A stretch of 64,000 nucleotides of DNA from Paenibacillus sp. UNC499MF (GTDB lineage: Bacteria > Bacillota > Bacilli > Paenibacillales > NBRC-103111). Location of the stretch: the NCBI RefSeq assembly GCF_900107975.1, contig NZ_FNVF01000015.1, positions 46,444-110,443 on the forward strand, read 5' to 3'. The position numbers and the translations under genes were made by a program. The notes below the pieces were generated by a model. It ran no database searches, had not been told where the DNA came from, and was given only the letters and a program-made list of their open reading frames with translations. The number at the start of each line of letters is the position of its first letter. The first letter of the stretch is position 1. Below, piece after piece: positions 8,669-17,564 of this stretch.

Positions 8669-9640
8669 TCATTTTACTTCTTTCATAAATTCTCTAAAGT
8701 TTTCAGCGATTTCTTTAGAACGGGTATGATGTAAATAATGCCCTCCTTCAAACGTCATCATTTTTCCGTTGGCTGACTCTTTAACCTGCTCTTCATGTAA
8801 AGATACCCAATCTTTCCGTTCCGCATTATTCGCTTGTACAAATAAAAGTAGAGGGAGATTGGAAGGGAATGTTAATTGCTGAGCTGCCGCGAAATTGGGA
8901 GATATGGCTTCCATTTCGTTCAAAGTGCTGGAGTTATACACGTTTTTGAGAGTAATCATTCTCATTTGTTCTTTTGTTTTATCATCGAACGGCAGTGCAG
9001 CATAAGGGTCCGTACCCAAATTCATGAACAGTCTGGCCAAACCCGATTGTTTGAGAAATTTAAACGTTTTTAATGGAAAATTAACATCCATACCAGGCTG
9101 TGTCGGAACACTGCTGTCGATCCCAACAAATGCCGTCACTTCGTTTGGATACTTGTGCACATAATCCAGTCCGTAAATACCTGCGATGGAATGGCCCATT
9201 AGAACGTACCGGTCAATATTCAGACCCTGCAAGGCTTCATGAATTTCACTGACAATATTGTCCGTGCTTCGCTCTTTTTCGGTTTCATCGCTTAATCCAT
9301 AGCCGAAAGGCTCGACCGCAACGACTTTATAATAAGGGGACAGCTCGTCTATGAGCGGCTTAAAATCAAGTGCTGGCGCCGCCGTGCCATAACCGGGTAA
9401 GAGTACGACGGTGTCCTTGCCTTTTCCTTGAATAAACACATTCATATTTTTGCCGTCGACGGCTACACTCTGACCATAGTGTTCGATTTTTCCTTGCTCC
9501 GATTTATTGCTAACCAGATTAATGATAAAAACTATGGCTAGAAAAAGGACGATTAATATCGCGATAGCTCCTAATGATTGAAGTATAATTCGAAGCGGCT
9601 TACTCATTCTCTTTTTTGTTGCCTCTTCTTGTAGTTCCAT
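8669..9640 (-). CDS. Membrane-anchored alpha/beta hydrolase, paralogue 1
   Basis: 323 residues from ATG 9640. One N-terminal membrane helix (about 17-42, IILQSLGAIAILIVLFLAIV) precedes an alpha/beta hydrolase domain, probably extracytoplasmic. Motifs: LLPGYGTAAP (oxyanion strand), GHSIAG (nucleophile elbow, Ser), FVGIDSSVP (candidate acid Asp) and GGHYLHH (His). It is closely similar to the next two genes, so the three arose by tandem duplication. All three share a GGAG ribosome site whose nine-base spacing favours ATG 9640 over 9646. It has its own promoter carrying the four-repeat array at 9710-9753. Substrate unknown. Confidence 0.8.
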   Translation of the reverse strand: MELQEEATKKRMSKPLRIILQSLGAIAILIVLFLAIVFIINLVSNKSEQGKIEHYGQSVAVDGKNMNVFIQGKGKDTVVLLPGYGTAAPALDFKPLIDELSPYYKVVAVEPFGYGLSDETEKERSTDNIVSEIHEALQGLNIDRYVLMGHSIAGIYGLDYVHKYPNEVTAFVGIDSSVPTQPGMDVNFPLKTFKFLKQSGLARLFMNLGTDPYAALPFDDKTKEQMRMITLKNVYNSSTLNEMEAISPNFAAAQQLTFPSNLPLLLFVQANNAERKDWVSLHEEQVKESANGKMMTFEGGHYLHHTRSKEIAENFREFMKEVK

Positions 9641-9709
9641 ACTCATCTTCTCCTGTCCGCCTCTGTTTGTGGGGCTGTCTTAAACGGGCCGCTATGGATA
9701 GCTTACACG

Positions 9710-9753
9710 ACAAAGATGTACTCCCTATGACGACAATATGAACGGAGTATGAA
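9710..9753 (-). promoter_or_regulatory. Four 11-bp direct repeats upstream of hydrolase 1 (response-regulator-type operator)
   Basis: In gene orientation the repeats are TTCATACTCCG, TTCATATTGTC, GTCATAGGGAG and TACATCTTTGT, in exact 11-bp register. This is the layout bound by PhoB/OmpR-family dimers. The array ends 70 bases before the hydrolase start. The same array lies at 11907-11950. Confidence 0.75.
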
Positions 9754-9758
9754 CAAGC

Positions 9759-10757
9759 TTATGGTAATTTGACTTCTTTTATTTCTTTCATAAATTTTCT
9801 AAAGTTCTCCGTAATTTCTTTGGAATGGGAACGATATAAATAATGTTCTGCTTCCAGCAGTACCACTTTCCCATGTACAGAATCTTTTATTTGCTTTTCA
9901 TGCTCCGGTATCCATCGGTCCGCTGCCGGATGATTCGCTTGGATAAAGAAAATAACCGGAAGGTTTGTGGGAAACGTTGAATTCTCAGCCCTCGTAAAAT
10001 TAGCATGCATATTTTCAATTTCGTTCAATTGATTGGGGTTATACATGTTTTTGTACATAAGAATTTTGATTTGTTCTATGGTTTGATTATCATAGGGCAG
10101 ATCAACATATACGCCCATATCAGGTTTGGTTAGCAATCTGGTGAAGCCTGATTTTTTAAGTAGTTTAACCGTTTCTATTTCCGAAGATGAAAACCTCTTC
10201 TCGCTTAGCGCTGGAACACTACTGTCGAGCCCGACAAATGCACTCACCTCGTTTGGGTACTTGTTTACATAATGAAGTCCGTAAATGCCTGAAATGGAGT
10301 GGGCCATTAGAATATATTTGTCAATCTGAAGACTCTGAAGCGCTTCATGAATTTCACTCACTATATTTTCTGTAGTTCGTTCCTTCCCGGTTCCATCACT
10401 TAAACCGTAACCAAATGGCTCGACCGCGACGACTTTATAAAAGGGTGACAGCTCTTCTATCAGCGGCTTAAAATCAAGAGCCGGTGCTGCCGTTCCAAAA
10501 CCGGGCAGGAGCACGACGGTTTCTTCACCTTTTCCTTGAATAAACACATTCATACTTTTGCCGTCGACGGCTACAGTCTGACCATAGGGCTCTAATCTTT
10601 TTTGCTCCGAATGGCTGCTGATTTTATCCGTTGAATAAACAATAGCTAGAAAAAGGACGATTGCCGCAAGGATTGCTCCTATGATTTTAAGCAAAATTTT
10701 TAGCACTTTACTTGTTCTCGTTCCACTCCTCGTTTTCTTATCCTCTTGTTGTGTCAC
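9759..10757 (-). CDS. Membrane-anchored alpha/beta hydrolase, paralogue 2
   Basis: 332 residues from GTG 10757; the ATG at 10763 is only 3 bases from GGAG, while the GTG keeps the nine-base spacing seen in both paralogues. Layout: Lys/Arg-rich tail, one membrane helix (about 23-42), then hydrolase domain with LLPGFGTAAP, AHSISG (Ser nucleophile), FVGLDSSVP and EAEHYLYR (His). It sits 67 bases downstream of paralogue 3 with no terminator or repeat array between, so the two are probably co-transcribed. The first nucleophile-elbow residue is A rather than G, as in paralogue 3. Substrate unknown. Confidence 0.8.
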   Translation of the reverse strand: MTQQEDKKTRSGTRTSKVLKILLKIIGAILAAIVLFLAIVYSTDKISSHSEQKRLEPYGQTVAVDGKSMNVFIQGKGEETVVLLPGFGTAAPALDFKPLIEELSPFYKVVAVEPFGYGLSDGTGKERTTENIVSEIHEALQSLQIDKYILMAHSISGIYGLHYVNKYPNEVSAFVGLDSSVPALSEKRFSSSEIETVKLLKKSGFTRLLTKPDMGVYVDLPYDNQTIEQIKILMYKNMYNPNQLNEIENMHANFTRAENSTFPTNLPVIFFIQANHPAADRWIPEHEKQIKDSVHGKVVLLEAEHYLYRSHSKEITENFRKFMKEIKEVKLP

Positions 10758-10824
10758 TTTCATCTTCTCCTGTCCTCATCATGAAGAATTCTAAAATAAC
10801 GTTTAGACAATCGGAATTATATTC

Positions 10825-11838
10825 TTATTTAATTCCTTCCATAAATGCCCTGAAGTTTTCAGCGATTTCTTTTGATTGGGTATGGTGTAAATAATGTGTT
10901 CCTTCAAATGTCATCACTTTTCCATGCACAGAATCTTTTACTTGCTCTTCATGTAGAGTTGACCAACCTTTAAGTGCTGCACTATCCGGTTGTAAAAAGA
11001 AAATAACAGGAAGGTTTTTTGGGAATGTTAAATTTTCAGCCGCTTTAAAATTAGGAGCCCTATTTTCTATTTCATTCACAATGGTGGGATTTCTAAAGTT
11101 TTTGAAAGAAAGAATTCTCATTTGTTCTTTCGTTTCCTCATCAACGGGTAGTGCAGCATATGGATCAGCACTTAGTTTCATTATCAATCTGGCTAAACCA
11201 GATTTTTTGAGTAGTGTAATTGTTGAATTTGATATTGGAGATTCCACAACTTTATCACCGTATTGCTTTGGAGCACTGCTATCGATCCCGACAAATGCAC
11301 TCACTTCGTGTTCATATTTATTTACATAATCGAGTCCGTAAATCCCTGAAATGGAGTGGGCCATTAGAATATAACGATCTATATGAAGACCCTGCAGCGC
11401 TTCATGAATTTCGCTCACAATATTGTCTGTGCTTCGTTCCTTTTCGGTTTCATCACTTAATCCATAACCAAAAGGCTCAACCACTACGACTTTGTAAAAG
11501 GGTGATAGCTCTTCTACTAGCGGCTTAAAATCAAGTGCTGGTGTTCCTGTTCCCAAGCCCGGCAGCAGCACGACTGTTTCTTTGCCTTGTCCTTGAATCA
11601 GAACATTCATATTTTTCCCATCTACGGTTACAGACTGACCATAGGGTTTTATTCTTCCTTCCTCCGATTTGCTGCTGATAATATTAACTGTAAACACAAT
11701 GGCTAGAAAAAGTACTATGGCTATAACGAATACTGCTAAGACTTTAAGTAAAATGAGAAGCAATTTTTTCATCTTACTAGCCGGTTCTTTGCCTGTTGGT
11801 GTGTCCAAGTCTTTTTTCTTTACCTCGTTTATTTTCAC
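10825..11838 (-). CDS. Membrane-anchored alpha/beta hydrolase, paralogue 3
   Basis: 337 residues, GTG start nine bases after GGAG. The N-terminal tail of about 24 residues is rich in Lys and Asp. One membrane helix follows (about 26-49, LLLILLKVLAVFVIAIVLFL), then the hydrolase domain with LLPGLGTGTP, AHSISG (Ser), FVGIDSSAP and GTHYLHH (His). It is the promoter-proximal member of the cluster. The four-repeat array at 11907-11950 lies 69 bases upstream, and the two-component system follows further upstream on the same strand. Expression probably depends on that response regulator (inference). Confidence 0.8.
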   Translation of the reverse strand: MKINEVKKKDLDTPTGKEPASKMKKLLLILLKVLAVFVIAIVLFLAIVFTVNIISSKSEEGRIKPYGQSVTVDGKNMNVLIQGQGKETVVLLPGLGTGTPALDFKPLVEELSPFYKVVVVEPFGYGLSDETEKERSTDNIVSEIHEALQGLHIDRYILMAHSISGIYGLDYVNKYEHEVSAFVGIDSSAPKQYGDKVVESPISNSTITLLKKSGLARLIMKLSADPYAALPVDEETKEQMRILSFKNFRNPTIVNEIENRAPNFKAAENLTFPKNLPVIFFLQPDSAALKGWSTLHEEQVKDSVHGKVMTFEGTHYLHHTQSKEIAENFRAFMEGIK

Positions 11839-11906
11839 TCGTATCTTCTCCCGTCGTTATCTCTATTTTGGGCAGCCTTAACGGACCGTTAGGCAAATCA
11901 TATCCG

Positions 11907-11950
11907 ACAAAGATGTACTCCCCATGACGACAAGATGAACTGAATATGAA
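11907..11950 (-). promoter_or_regulatory. Four 11-bp direct repeats upstream of hydrolase 3 (response-regulator-type operator)
   Basis: In gene orientation: TTCATATTCAG, TTCATCTTGTC, GTCATGGGGAG, TACATCTTTGT, in exact 11-bp register, near-identical to 9710-9753. A TATGAT box follows shortly after, with the repeats occupying the -35 position. This suits an activated promoter. The array ends 69 bases before the start. Confidence 0.75.
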
Positions 11951-11954
11951 CATG

Positions 11955-12004
11955 TAAAAAATGCTGAGGCCCACATACAAGGAAGCTTGCATGTGGGCCT
12001 CAGC
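11955..12004 (-). terminator. Strong terminator after the two-component operon
   Basis: GCTGAGGCCCACAT pairs with ATGTGGGCCTCAGC (11963-12004). The reverse strand continues with ATTTTTTA. It isolates the kinase gene (ends 12052) from the hydrolase operon. Confidence 0.85.
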
Positions 12005-12051
12005 AAGGAGAACTCGGTCTAGTCAATCCGAATAGATACCGATGAGTCTGA

Positions 12052-13419
12052 CTATTCTGTTGACGAAGTGATTGGCAAGGCGACAATAAAGGTCGTTCCT
12101 TGACCAAGCTCACTTTCCACTCGAATGTCGCCTTGATGCAGCGATACAATCTGTTTAACGATGGCAAGTCCCATCCCACTCCCGTCAACCTTGCGACTGT
12201 GGGAACGATCAGCCTTGAAAAATCGCTCGAATATACGCTTCTGATCCTCAAGGGGTATGCCGATACCGGTGTCGGATATTCGGACGGTCACGGTGTTGAT
12301 ATCGTGTTGAATGCTCACGCTAATCATGCCGCCATCCTCGGAAAATTTGATACTATTCCCGATAATATTCGTCCATACCTGGTTTAACAGCTCATGATCC
12401 GCCGTTACTGGAAGCGTCTCTAAATCAAGCACAAACTGCAGCCCGCGAGCAGTCCATTGCGGCTGGAGCGCCACGATGACTCGTCTGATCTGTTCATCGA
12501 GGCTTAGTGTGGTTAAACGAAGCTGCTGTGACTGGGATTCAAGCAAACTCAGTTTGAGCAGGCTATCGCTCATTTTGGACATCCGCTTCGCTTCAGCGAT
12601 AATAATGTCCAGATAACGGCTTCGTTCAGAATCTGCGAGGTTTACTTGTTTAAGCGCTTGAGCATAACCGGATATCGAGGTAAGCGGTGATTGTACTTCG
12701 TGCGACACATTCGATACGAATTCCCTGCGCATCTGCTCAAGCTGCTGCAGATCGTGCATCATGTCCTCGAAGCTGCGAGCCAGCGTACCCAGCTCACTCG
12801 CTTGCTTAATATTCAGTTTGACGTTGAAATCTCCGGCTGCAATACGTCTGGTCGCTTTTGTCAGCTTTTTGATCGGTCTGACCAGGAATACAGAAGCAAC
12901 GAGAATCAATAAGCTTCCTGCAATCAACGAACAGATTGCAAAGATCAGTCCCCACTTGGCGACAAAAGAGGCGGAAGGGGGGGCGATCGTTTCCAGAAAC
13001 ATCGCTTTCGTTCCCGTTTCCGTTTTCAACGGCAGCCCTAAGAGGACTATAGCGATACCGTTCGGGGTGTCTTGAACAACGCCTCCATCGATAACTTTCT
13101 GTATCTGCTCCATCGTCACCATAGCAGGTTTGTGTCCGTTAAGTTTACCGTAAGATTGGAACTTACCCGTTGCTTCGTAGATTCGGATGTAATAGGAATC
13201 GAGCTGCTTCATTTCGCTTACGAACGAATCCGCTTCATGCGGCGGAAGGGTTTTGTAAATCCGGGCGATGTCCTGGCCGAAGTTACGTAAGTTGATTTTC
13301 GCGTTTTCGCTAAATTTTTCTTCGAATATCCAAGTTGACACAAAAAAAGCAATGACCGTGCCTGCGATAACGCTGACTAGAAATGTCAGGACAACCCGTA
13401 TATATAAGGATCTGATCAT
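12052..13419 (-). CDS. Sensor histidine kinase (HAMP, EnvZ/PhoR type)
   Basis: 455 residues. TM1 (about 8-30) and TM2 (about 160-182) flank an extracellular domain of about 130 residues. HAMP (about 183-235) follows, then the dimerisation/phosphoacceptor helix with FVSNVSHEVQSPLTSI (His) and the ATPase domain with N box (IIGNSIKFS), DTGIGIP and GSGMGLAIVK. The extracellular domain is the sensor; its ligand is unknown. The start ATG overlaps the stop of the response regulator gene by 4 bases, so the two are translationally coupled. Confidence 0.92.
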   Translation of the reverse strand: MIRSLYIRVVLTFLVSVIAGTVIAFFVSTWIFEEKFSENAKINLRNFGQDIARIYKTLPPHEADSFVSEMKQLDSYYIRIYEATGKFQSYGKLNGHKPAMVTMEQIQKVIDGGVVQDTPNGIAIVLLGLPLKTETGTKAMFLETIAPPSASFVAKWGLIFAICSLIAGSLLILVASVFLVRPIKKLTKATRRIAAGDFNVKLNIKQASELGTLARSFEDMMHDLQQLEQMRREFVSNVSHEVQSPLTSISGYAQALKQVNLADSERSRYLDIIIAEAKRMSKMSDSLLKLSLLESQSQQLRLTTLSLDEQIRRVIVALQPQWTARGLQFVLDLETLPVTADHELLNQVWTNIIGNSIKFSEDGGMISVSIQHDINTVTVRISDTGIGIPLEDQKRIFERFFKADRSHSRKVDGSGMGLAIVKQIVSLHQGDIRVESELGQGTTFIVALPITSSTE

Positions 13420-14090
13420 TCACAAACCTCAAGCCGGTAGCCAAGCCCGCGCACCGTTTCGATCCGAAAGTCGGGTGTCGAGGCGAACCGTTCGCGCAGG
13501 CGTTTGACATGTACGTCTACCGTCCGGTCATCTCCGGCGTAATCGATTCCCCAAATCTGATCGATCAACTGCCCGCGCGTATAGACTTGTCCGGGTGTGC
13601 CGGCGAGCTTATACAAGAGTTCAAACTCCTTGAGCGGTAGCGTGAGCGACTCCGTCCCTCTCATTACCTTATAGGTCTGGCGATCAAGGATCACACTGCC
13701 TAACTGAATTGTCTGCGTAGATCCAATCCGGTATCGTTTCAATAATGCCTTAACACGAACCGTCAATTCCAGCGGATCGAACGGTTTCGTCAAATAGTCG
13801 TCCGTCCCGAGTTCGAACCCTTTCACTTTCTCCCATGTTTCGCCTCTCGCAGTCAGCATAAGCAAGGGAAGATCAGGATTGGCTTTTCGGAGTTCCTTGC
13901 ATAACGCCCAGCCATCCATAACCGGCATCATAATATCGAGCACGACAAGATCAATATGCGTCGAGGCATAGACCGCCAGCGCCTCCTTGCCGTCTGCGGC
14001 TTCCGCTGTTGCGAAACCGTCGTTACGCAGAAATAAAGAGACGAGTTCGCGAATGTTCGCATCGTCATCGGCAACCAGTATCGTAGGCAT
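13416..14090 (-). CDS. OmpR/PhoB-family response regulator
   Basis: 224 residues. Receiver domain (1-120): acidic pocket ILVADDDANIR, phosphoacceptor Asp in VVLDIMMPVMDG, conserved Thr in LMLTARG and Lys in LTKPFDP. The winged-helix DNA-binding domain (about 128-222) ends in DRTVDVHVKRLRERF and VRGLGYRLE. It is the first gene of the two-component operon; GAGGGAAACG precedes the ATG. Regulators of this family bind direct repeats spaced one helical turn apart, so the arrays at 9710 and 11907 are natural targets. No such array is visible upstream of this gene itself. Confidence 0.93.
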   Translation of the reverse strand: MPTILVADDDANIRELVSLFLRNDGFATAEAADGKEALAVYASTHIDLVVLDIMMPVMDGWALCKELRKANPDLPLLMLTARGETWEKVKGFELGTDDYLTKPFDPLELTVRVKALLKRYRIGSTQTIQLGSVILDRQTYKVMRGTESLTLPLKEFELLYKLAGTPGQVYTRGQLIDQIWGIDYAGDDRTVDVHVKRLRERFASTPDFRIETVRGLGYRLEVCE

Positions 14091-14241
14091 TCGTTTCCCT
14101 CTTTTCGGTTATCCAGCTTATCTAATAGCAACTAGTATACAATAAATAGCTTTGAAGTACCCCCCTCCCTGCTGCCTGCGAACATGGAAACCGCCTATAA
14201 ACAGCCATTGTTCGCTTCACCTTTATGCCTCGTATTACATA

Positions 14242-14268
14242 AAAAAGCCGCAAAATTCGCGGCTTTTC
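14242..14268 (-). terminator. Intrinsic terminator after the VOC gene
   Basis: AAAAGCCGC-N7-GCGGCTTTT with A-rich and T-rich flanks, about 85 bases beyond the stop at 14353. Confidence 0.75.
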
Positions 14269-14352
14269 GCCAGCGCGAGTTGTTGCCCATGGACAAAACT
14301 CGTACCGCCTGCGGTGAAATTTGGATGCTGCGTTAAAACGCTTTACGAAAGC

Positions 14353-14748
14353 CTATTGTGTGGTAATCATCCACGTGACACCGAATTTATCTATGACTTC
14401 CCCATAATAAGCACCCCAAGGCTGCAGAGCGAGAGGATATTTGCTTTCGCCACCCTCGCTCAGCTTGGCATATGCGTTACCGGCTTCCGATACATCGTCA
14501 TAGTTCAAGGCAAGACAGATGCTGCGGTTATACGAAACCGGCTCGAATGAGTCGGACATCATTAACGTATTCGTGCCTGCCACTTTCAAAGTCAAATGCA
14601 TGACTTTGTCTTTCATGGCCTCGGGTGTTCCCGGCATCTCGGCAAATGTGTTAAGAAAAAGAATTTCGCCTCCAAGCGACTCGACATAAAAATTAGCTTG
14701 ACCTCTTGCATCCTCCGACATCAGATAAGAATGAATTTGTGCGCTCAT
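14353..14748 (-). CDS. PhnB-like VOC superfamily protein
   Basis: 131 residues with the paired beta-alpha-beta-beta-beta layout of the glyoxalase/VOC fold. The opening HSYLMSEDARGQANFYVESL, then MHLTLKVAG and WGAYYGEVIDKFGVTWMI, match the PhnB/3-demethylubiquinone-methyltransferase-like subgroup. Members of this subgroup are often of unknown substrate; some bind metal or small toxic compounds. The gene is monocistronic with its own terminator. The ribosome site is weak. Confidence 0.75.
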   Translation of the reverse strand: MSAQIHSYLMSEDARGQANFYVESLGGEILFLNTFAEMPGTPEAMKDKVMHLTLKVAGTNTLMMSDSFEPVSYNRSICLALNYDDVSEAGNAYAKLSEGGESKYPLALQPWGAYYGEVIDKFGVTWMITTQ

Positions 14749-14889
14749 AAAAGTTCGACAACCTTTCCGTTTGAATTTGACTTTCTATCCTTACGACGGA
14801 TGAACAAGGGTGAAATCGACAAAGGTCATCTAACTTTTTAAAATATTTTTATCCTTCTCATTTGATACAAGGTTTGGGAACGGTTAAAA

Positions 14890-14950
14890 CACAAAACAAA
14901 ACAGACCGAGCAAAGAAGAACATACATCGCACTTCTTCCTTGCCGGTCCG
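14890..14950 (-). terminator. Imperfect long stem-loop after the chemoreceptor gene
   Basis: ACCGAGCAAAGAAG pairs imperfectly with CTTCTTCCTTGCCGGT. On the reverse strand it is followed by TGTTTTGTTTTGTG. It lies just beyond the stop at 14964. Confidence 0.6.
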
Positions 14951-14963
14951 TGTAGCTACAATT

Positions 14964-15842
14964 TTAATTTTCTGCCGTTTTATTTTCTGTGGAATAAAGA
15001 GTCGCTTCGGCAACCTGCGCTAAATCCTCCGCTTTCGCGCTGATCTCCTGGATTGTAGAGGAGAATTCCTGAATTGCCCTTGACTGGGTATCGGTTAATG
15101 TGTGGATATCGGAAAACGCATGGTTCAACCGCTGTAAAAGCTCTTGAATATTTTTCGTGATGCCGTTAATCTGCTCCACATTTTCTTTGGAGCTTGTCGC
15201 CAGCTTCCGGATCTCGTCGGCCACGACGGAGAAGCCTCTGCCCACTTCCCCCGCTCTTGCCGCTTCAATGGCGGCATTAAGGCCGAGCATGTTGCTCTGG
15301 TCCGAAATTTCCTTCACTGCGGCGGAAATTTTGCCGATCTGCTGCGCACTGGAGCTGACATCCTTCATTTGGCTGGTTACGTCGGTAACACGCCCGGTAA
15401 GGTGAGAAACGGATTGGCTGATATCTCCGATAGAGGCGGTTGTTTGTTCCACAATAGCGGAAAAACTTTCGGCCATCTCGAAAAGTTTATTCGCTTTCTC
15501 AAGACTTGTGCCCATGCCTACTCCGCCGATCACTCTGCCCTGCCCGTCGTGAAGCGGGATGGCACGTGCCGCAAGCGGAAAACCAAACAGCTCTTTCGGG
15601 ACGACAGCCGTTAAAGCGGTATTGCTGCGGATCGCGTTGGTTACAATGTCCCCCTCCATTAAAGGGTCACCCGGACTGACGTTAAGCGAGAAGGTTTTAC
15701 CCGGAATGTTGATGATCAGCTTCTCCGTGTCGTAAATGCCGATCGTGATGTCATCATGCGTAAGACTGCCCAGCAGCGGGGCTACCTTTACAAAGGCTTG
15801 AATCAGCTCATGCTGCGTTTGTACGTCTGTTACGTTATTCAT
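14964..15842 (-). CDS. Soluble methyl-accepting chemotaxis-type receptor
   Basis: 292 residues with no membrane segment. N-terminal sensor-like domain (about 1-125, with [18 protein letters not shown] and [20 protein letters not shown]). The C-terminal half is the MCP coiled coil, whose hairpin tip reads [20 protein letters not shown] and [13 protein letters not shown]. It would signal from the cytoplasm to CheA/CheW. Its coil is shorter than in most receptors. It lies 21 bases downstream of the aldehyde dehydrogenase gene on the same strand, which suggests co-expression with that enzyme. Chemotaxis to or sensing of an aldehyde-related metabolite is a guess. Confidence 0.85.
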   Translation of the reverse strand: MNNVTDVQTQHELIQAFVKVAPLLGSLTHDDITIGIYDTEKLIINIPGKTFSLNVSPGDPLMEGDIVTNAIRSNTALTAVVPKELFGFPLAARAIPLHDGQGRVIGGVGMGTSLEKANKLFEMAESFSAIVEQTTASIGDISQSVSHLTGRVTDVTSQMKDVSSSAQQIGKISAAVKEISDQSNMLGLNAAIEAARAGEVGRGFSVVADEIRKLATSSKENVEQINGITKNIQELLQRLNHAFSDIHTLTDTQSRAIQEFSSTIQEISAKAEDLAQVAEATLYSTENKTAEN

Positions 15843-15863
15843 GCTCTATACTCTCCCCGGCTC

Positions 15864-17318
15864 TTAATATGGGAATCTCCTTTGCCCGTAATTCACCGAA
15901 ATCCATTTCAGTGTCGTGAACTCGTCCAGGCTCCATTCGCCGTTGAGACGGCCCAAACCGGACTGCTTTTCACCGCCAAAAGCTACAATCGGCTCGTCGT
16001 TGATGGTGACATCGTTGACATGGATCATACCGGTGTGGATCTTCTTCGCCATTTCTACGCCGCGTTCAAGATTAGAGGTGTGAATGGCCCCGCTGAGCCC
16101 GAAACGTGTATCGTTGGCAATTTCAACGGCTTCCTCTTCGGTTTCGAACGGAAGGATGCAAATAACCGGGCCGAACAGCTCTTCTTGGGCTACTTCCATA
16201 TCCGGTTTGACATTGGCGAGGGCGGTAGGCTCAACCATTCTGCCGGTAATCTTGCCCTGTACCAGCGGTACGGCACCCTGCTCAATGCCTCTTGCAATCA
16301 GCTTGTCCAGCGTCTCCGCCTGACGGTTGTTGATGACGGGACCGATAACGGTTTGCGGATCACTAGGATCACCAGTTGTAAGCGTTGAGACCTTCTCTCT
16401 GAATTTATCCACAAATTCCTGATAGATCGACTTCTGTACAAGTATCCGGTTAGCCGACATACAAATCTGGCCTTGATGCGTGAATCTGCTGAACGTAGCC
16501 GCTTGTACCGCGTAGTCAATATCCGCATCCCCGAGCACAATGAACGCGCTGTTCCCGCCCAGCTCAAGCAGCGGTTTTTTGAAATTTTTGATCGCCACTT
16601 GGCCGATATAACTTCCGACCTTAGTCGAGCCCGTGAAAGAAATGACTCTCGGAATCGGATGCTCGACGAATGCGTCGCCAATCTCCTTAATATCCGTAAC
16701 CACTACATTCAACAAGCCCTTCGGTACGCCCGCTTCTTCAAAAATCTTGCCGATCAGCGTGCCGCCCGTAATCGGAGAATCCTCGTGCGGCTTAAGCACG
16801 ACCCCGTTGCCGGCACCCAGAGCCGGAGCGACCGACTTCATCGACAAAAAGAACGGGAAATTAAACGGGCTGATAACGCCCACCACGCCGACGGGGATCC
16901 GGTACAGCCGGTTCTCCTTGCCGTCCTCGGTAGAAGGCAGAATCTTGCCCTCCATTCTCAAGGGGAACGTAGCCGCTTCCTTGATCATATTTTTCACAAG
17001 ACCGATCTCGAAAGCCGCCTTCAGACGCGTTCCGCCCGGCTCCTGCACGATCAGGGACGTAATTTCTTCTTCATGTGCTTCTATGTATTTAACCGCATTC
17101 TCTAGGATGTCGCGCTTCTTGTAGGGGTTTACCTTATCCCATTCCAGCTTTGCCTGATAGGCGGCTTGGTACGCATGGTCTATATCGGCAACATTGGCTA
17201 TTTGAAAAGTGGTAATAACGGCATCATTGTACGGATTGATGTCTGGCAGCGTTTTGCCACTCCGGCCGTCTCTCCATTCGCCGCCTATAAATTGTTTTCC
17301 TAACAGTTGGTAGTCCAT
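15864..17318 (-). CDS. NAD(P)-dependent aldehyde dehydrogenase
   Basis: 484 residues, normal for the ALDH superfamily. Motifs: SPFNFPFFLSMKSVAPALGAG (cofactor and active-site Asn), FTGSTKVG, LLELGGNSAFIV (catalytic Glu) and GQICMSANRI (nucleophile Cys), plus EELFGPVICI near the C-terminus. It oxidises an aldehyde to the acid in the cytosol. The overall look is of the vanillin/benzaldehyde dehydrogenase (YfmT-like) subgroup, but substrate is not certain. GGAG precedes the ATG. It is the first gene of a two-gene unit with the soluble chemoreceptor. Confidence 0.9.
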   Translation of the reverse strand: MDYQLLGKQFIGGEWRDGRSGKTLPDINPYNDAVITTFQIANVADIDHAYQAAYQAKLEWDKVNPYKKRDILENAVKYIEAHEEEITSLIVQEPGGTRLKAAFEIGLVKNMIKEAATFPLRMEGKILPSTEDGKENRLYRIPVGVVGVISPFNFPFFLSMKSVAPALGAGNGVVLKPHEDSPITGGTLIGKIFEEAGVPKGLLNVVVTDIKEIGDAFVEHPIPRVISFTGSTKVGSYIGQVAIKNFKKPLLELGGNSAFIVLGDADIDYAVQAATFSRFTHQGQICMSANRILVQKSIYQEFVDKFREKVSTLTTGDPSDPQTVIGPVINNRQAETLDKLIARGIEQGAVPLVQGKITGRMVEPTALANVKPDMEVAQEELFGPVICILPFETEEEAVEIANDTRFGLSGAIHTSNLERGVEMAKKIHTGMIHVNDVTINDEPIVAFGGEKQSGLGRLNGEWSLDEFTTLKWISVNYGQRRFPY

Positions 17319-17477
17319 ATGATCTCCTCTTTTGTCTGTTAATTTGCAGCATCCTATATATCGACAAACTTCCCAAATTTGTTAAGTACTCGGGAGACTT
17401 ATTCCGCATGTTCAGGAAAGTGTCACAATGAAAACATATGTCAAAAATACGGGGCCCGCTCTCTACCTGTGAAAAAG

Positions 17478-17512
17478 AAAAAATCCTCCCTGTTGGTAAG
17501 GAGGATTTTTCT
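17478..17512. terminator. Bidirectional intrinsic terminator
   Basis: AAAATCCTCC-N10-GGAGGATTTT followed by T in one direction and TTTCTTTTTC in the other. It lies downstream of the erythromycin-esterase-like gene (ends 17565). Confidence 0.8.
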
Positions 17513-17564
17513 TGAGATGCCCGGCAACGACGCCAGTCTTGCCGTTCCCGCTGGGGGCATGCTT

